Source: Dichetophora obliterata
Taxonomy: Eukaryota > Arthropoda > Insecta > Diptera > Sciomyzidae
NCBI GenBank assembly: GCA_963920525.1
Contig: OY986439.1
Location: 44,813,193-44,877,192 of the forward strand
DNA length: 64,000 nt
Direction of reading: 5' to 3'
The translations under genes were made by a program, and so were the position numbers. Positions 60,172-64,000 of this stretch are shown here, one piece after another. How positions within the stretch are numbered: position 1 is the first letter of the stretch; each line of letters starts with the position of its first letter. The notes under the pieces are model-generated. The model made no database searches and had not been told where the DNA came from. It worked only from the letters and a program-made list of their open reading frames with translations.

Positions 60172-61780
60172 TGTTTGTTTGGCCTTTATACAAATCTAAA
60201 CGGCTCAACGGATTTCGCTCAAACTAAGTACACATATTAAGTTTATCCCAACTTAAAATGTTACATACTTAGTTTTTGCCACGCCTCCTCTGAAATTTTT
60301 CAATTAACGGTAATTTTGTTATTATAAAACTTTTTACCATCGGAGATTTTTGTGTATTTAATTTCAAAAATTTTTTGTTATTTTGACATCAAAAACACTC
60401 ACATATCTTCAAAATTGGAGAAATTTTCAGTACAACGACTTTTTCATAAAACATTGTTACCTAAGAATGAGAAAAAAACAACATGAAAATCAAAGTTTGG
60501 TTTTTCGATGCAAATATCTCCGCTGTCCATTAATATATTTCATTCAAATTTTTTTTGTTCAAAAGTTCATTAAAATCACTTTACAAAAATAGGTTGAACT
60601 GTACCGTTAAGTCAGTGTATATATGTTTTATGAGTATGCCAAAAAAGGTCCAAAATATTGTCTTTTTACTTAAAAAATGACTCAAAAATTGTTGTTGTTG
60701 TAAAAATGAAATCAATTAAAAACAGCAATTTTGACTACCTTTCATATGACATAGCATTTATTTGCAAAAATTCTTCCAGCTAAGCGCAAAAATTATTTTA
60801 CTGTTTTTGTCATCAAAACAACAAGGACCCCCTTTGATTTTTTTACCAAATTTATTTTTTTCAAAATGTTGTTTTTATATTTTTTACAAAAAAGTCAAGT
60901 CTCAAAAATAATTTATGTGAAAAATTACCCCAATATCTCTTTCCAATCAAAAGCTAAAAATCTATTTTTTCATACCAGACTATTAATAAAACTTAGTTTT
61001 GTGTTAGAATTCTCTATATAGTTTGAACGTCCCTATTTATCTCTAAGAATGCAGTTGTGTGTCTAAAGTAATTACGATTATTTTGGATTTTATAAAATCG
61101 TCTTTATGGTGATCTTACTTATTTTTTGTTTCTCCACTCCCCTGCCCCCTCCTGATAAATTTGTATTGTTGTGATGGTTGTATTTTTTCACTATTGTGTC
61201 ACCGTTGTCTCTTAGTTCTTTATCAATGGTTCTTTAAATGTTGTATATATATCACAATTTTATCGAAAAAATGACTGTGAATAAGAATGCTGTTAAAGTT
61301 AATATTTTCATGTAGTCAGTTTCAGCTATATGGCGATATAATAAAACATATGCGCATCTGGTCAGCACAATTATTTCATTAGTTTTGATATGTGCGTTAA
61401 ATTCACAGATAGATGGCGCCACATTTGTAAGATGTGTGGGTACAGACTATACTTACACCTTGCGGTGAAAAGCTGAATAATGTTTTTTCAAAAGTTTCTT
61501 CGAATTTAACCCCACACGTTTGGGATTACAGACAGGTGGCGCTATTTTCTGCTTACAGAAGAATATCTGATGTTCTTATACAGCAAGCAGATAAGTTTTG
61601 CGAAATATTTTGCGAAAATTCTATTGCTACCAAACTTTTAAAAAGTAAAATAATGCAGTACTGCCAGTTGTTTCAGTCGCAGACGTCATCTAGCGTCATA
61701 AACACTTAAAAACATAGAATTGGATCAATTTAAATATCTAGCTCACTTGCTGGACATTTTGTTGTTTTTGCTTTTGCTTC

Positions 61781-61851
61781 GCATTTGCAGATGATATGAT
61801 CCTGATCTCCAATGAAAAAACGCAGCTAATAGAAATTTTAGTAGGTACAAT
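61781..61851 (+). pseudogene. Tiny reverse transcriptase relic (FADD box), unit 2
   Basis: Identical duplicate of 57230-57300. Confidence 0.45.
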
Positions 61852-62433
61852 CATTTTTAGCACAACGAATTTTCATAAAACATTGATAGCTAATAATGAG
61901 AAAAAAATTATATGAAAATCAAAGTTTTTACTTTTAATGCCAATAACTCCGCTGTTTTTAATATATGTCATTAAAAGTTTTTTGTTAAAAAGTTCAATAT
62001 GTTTTTTAATATAAATCTTTGTTTCGACGTTAAAATGTCCATATCTCAAGGACGCATTGAGTCCCACCATAATTTTTATTTTGTTGAAAAGGTAATTGTG
62101 CTTGCTTTAAGATTAAGTAAATATAAAAATTCTTTTTAATTTTTAAAATATGTTTTTCGTACCCCTTCTTTGAATTCAATTAGATCACCGCAAGAGATGG
62201 AACCACCAACAACAAAAATTTTCGTAAACTTTTTTGGATCAATATTCTTTCAATTACCTTTCTAACGGTAGATAAATAAAATTAAATAAAGTAAAATTCA
62301 AATAAAATTCAACATGTTTTTTTATGATTCCCGATTTTAAAAAAACATTTAATCGAGAAGTGTATGTTAAAATGTTTATATAAGTGACTCTCGAGTAACA
62401 CCGGGAATATCAGCTATTATTACTATAAAAAGT

Positions 62434-63186
62434 TTGATAGAGAGCAAACAGTTCTTTTCTGTAATGACTTTAAATTGTCAGAGTCTCCATGCGCATTCTC
62501 AAGTTCTTACCGATTCTATAACCCAAATCTGTGAGATTATATTGCTATCAGAAACAAAAATGCAAAATGATGAAAGTATCGATATCACTTATTTCGCTCG
62601 TATATTTCAATTTCAGAAAAATAGTTGTTGTTCTGGAGAAGTTGCAATTTATCGTAATTATAATAAAGATAAGTACCATACAGTCACTGCGAATATGTCA
62701 AAATATTTAAACAGACTTCAGCTAAAAAAATTTTCCGCTGGTATTTAAAAAATTGGAGAAGTATGTTCTGCAGAAATGATAGGTCCTAATGGACAACATA
62801 TTTTGATGATTTCGATTTACATTTCACCTCAGAATACGACCGAAAAAAACGAAATCGATAACATAATAAAATTTATTCATAGATCTCTTTTATGTTATTC
62901 ACAAGCAAGTTCCCTTTAACTGAGTGAAAATTATCACAAAATGTTAATTGCTTTTGGTGGAGATTTTAGTTCAGATTTTAGGCATGAATCCTCAAAGACA
63001 CTCAAACAATTCCTTTTTGATAAATTTAACTTACAAATAATAAGCGATCCAAATATTTGTACAACACGACTAGGAACAACTATTGATGCGGTATTTTCTA
63101 GATATATTGCCGACAAAACATCCATAACATACGTTTGCTATTTCAGTTATCATAGACCCCTAAATTTCATTAATAAAATTCGATAA
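62434..63186 (+). pseudogene. Endonuclease relic of the Helitron-associated (EEP) type
   Basis: The plus strand reads MTLNCQSLHAHSQVL, IILLSETKMQND and GEVAIYRNYNKDK, then after a stop near 62747 MISIYISPQNTTEKNEID and IIKFIHRSLL. After another stop near 62918 it reads MLIAFGGDFSSDF, TTRLGTTIDAVFSRYIADK and YVCYFSYHRPLNF. N, E, GDF and the final SYH match the endonuclease/exonuclease/phosphatase fold. Proteins of this type are found fused to or next to PIF1-like helicases in insect Helitrons. It lies about 260 bp past the duplication and is present once. Two in-frame stops and a lost Asn after GDF make it dead. Confidence 0.8.
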
Positions 63187-64000
63187 TAATAATTGAAAAC
63201 ATTTAAAAAAATAATTCAAAATGGATGTGATATGTAATGAAATATAATAATAATGATATGTAATAAAATATGCTGGTGTGATTATAACTTGTGTTTTTTT
63301 AATTAATTTGATGTTATTTTTAATTTTTGAGTTTAAAAATAATTTTATTATAAAGAACTAATAAATTAAAAAAATCTATGAAACTGTGGAAAAATTTCGC
63401 TTCTTTCGTATGTCCAACGACGCATCTATTTTTTTCATACCTACTTTTGTTCACCTCTTTGCATTGTGTGTCGTATACAAACGTTTGGATTGATGTATAG
63501 TAAGTCATTAAGCCGGATCGACTTGCATGGAGAAAAATTAAGTTTTTGAAATTCGATAATTATGGGGGAAGAGGTTTAACCCCTCAAAATCCCCTCTGCG
63601 TACGCGCCTGCCCAGCAACATTACCTTTTGAATATGGTAAATTGTCACTGTTCATACCATATCTCGACTCATTGCAATCATCCTTACAACAGCGTTTTAA
63701 TGCCTTTAAAGCGTGCACAAAAATTTGCTAAAAGAGAAAAAAGAAAAGCTGAATGGTGATATTTTAAACCGTCTTGCTAAATACTCGCGCCGCTGAATAC
63801 TTTGATTTCAATTTTGTTAAATTGCCTTAAATCAATATCGTTGCGAATTTAATTTTATATTTTCCTCAACAAAGCCAATAATTAAAAAAAATTTATTTTA
63901 TTTATCAGCTACATGAAAAAATAATTGGCTGACCCTGCATTAATAAAATCCTGACTACGCTCATGGTACAGTTCTTTAAAAATTAATAAATAAAGAAGAA
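63187..64000. other. AT-rich right flank with transposon-tip motifs
   Basis: Near 63560-63610 a G-run (GGGGGAAGAGGTTTAACCCC) is followed by GTACGCGCCTG, like the tip near 4860-4910. At about 63945-63965 TAAAATCCTGACTACGCTCATG resembles the tip CTGACTACGGCCCTG at 19027. They may be two ends of one degraded element of about 350-400 bp. No gene recognised. Confidence 0.35.

Larger units (their letters stand above)
57618..62168. repeat. 4,551-bp tandem duplication, unit 2
   Basis: Head-to-tail copy of 53067-57617. The left junction is CGTACCCCTTC then AGTTCAATTTC; the right end is CGTACCCCTTC then TTTGAATTCAATT. The single-copy sequence just past the right end contains TTCAATT, as does the start of the unit, so a short homology may have guided the duplication. 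Confidence 0.97.

Overview
The window looks like a repeat-dominated block of an AT-rich insect genome, probably a higher fly. The basis is the low GC, the GTT/CAA-type simple repeats, GT-AG introns of 50-230 bp in transposase genes, and the transposon mix (hAT, piggyBac, RTE, jockey/CR1-like, I/R1-like, Helitron with endonuclease, tRNA-derived SINEs). I found no intact host protein gene and no credible functional tRNA or rRNA gene. Everything with recognisable coding content is mobile-element derived, or in one case (39597-40353, minus) a spliced gene relic I cannot name. The species is not determined.

Layout. 1-2695 (minus): a four-exon hAT transposase of the ZMYM1/DUF4371 type, running off the left edge. 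3224-9480: MITEs, a tRNA-derived SINE (SINE-1, minus), one arm of a foldback element and a second SINE type. 9490-12960 (minus): a decayed CR1/jockey-like LINE with a PHD-like ORF1. 13311-21442: another SINE, a TTAA-flanked piggyBac-type MITE, a 2.5-kb hAT-like element with a perfect 8-bp target duplication, and a 1.26-kb hAT-like element. 21725-24100: a satellite of about 112 bp, split by an internally deleted hAT that itself carries a small MITE. 28176-28818: a MITE with long inverted ends. 29085-34060 (minus): an I/R1-like LINE with RNase H, split by an almost full-length RTE LINE (29977-33218) with a perfect 12-bp target duplication. 34129-34938: a foldback element with arms of about 340 bp. 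36620-37720 (plus): another decayed LINE reverse transcriptase. 39597-40353: the unnamed spliced relic. 40855-41267: a good plus-strand SINE-1 copy with poly-A tail. 44668-46339: a probable solo LTR that contains a minisatellite of about 61 bp. 46580-53135: a stack of nested elements. 53067-62168: a perfect head-to-tail duplication of a 4,551-bp unit carrying a Helitron helicase relic. 62434-63186: an endonuclease relic of the Helitron-associated type.

How the pieces relate. The order of events can be read from interruptions. In 46571-53144 a MITE-like element was hit by a hAT, and that hAT was later hit by a piggyBac and two small MITEs. The short hAT copy at 22107-23468 is the same family and supplies the empty sites. 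The right end of the outer element was then swept into the 4.55-kb tandem duplication. The most complete enzymes are the piggyBac transposase (all three catalytic Asp, two frameshifts), the RTE endonuclease and reverse transcriptase (motifs intact, a few frameshifts) and the ZMYM1-like hAT (two frameshifts).

Limits. Boundaries come from reading terminal repeats and target duplications by eye. Superfamily names come from motif recognition, without database searches. Identity of the two duplicated units was judged from constant spacing and visibly identical text, not from an alignment.
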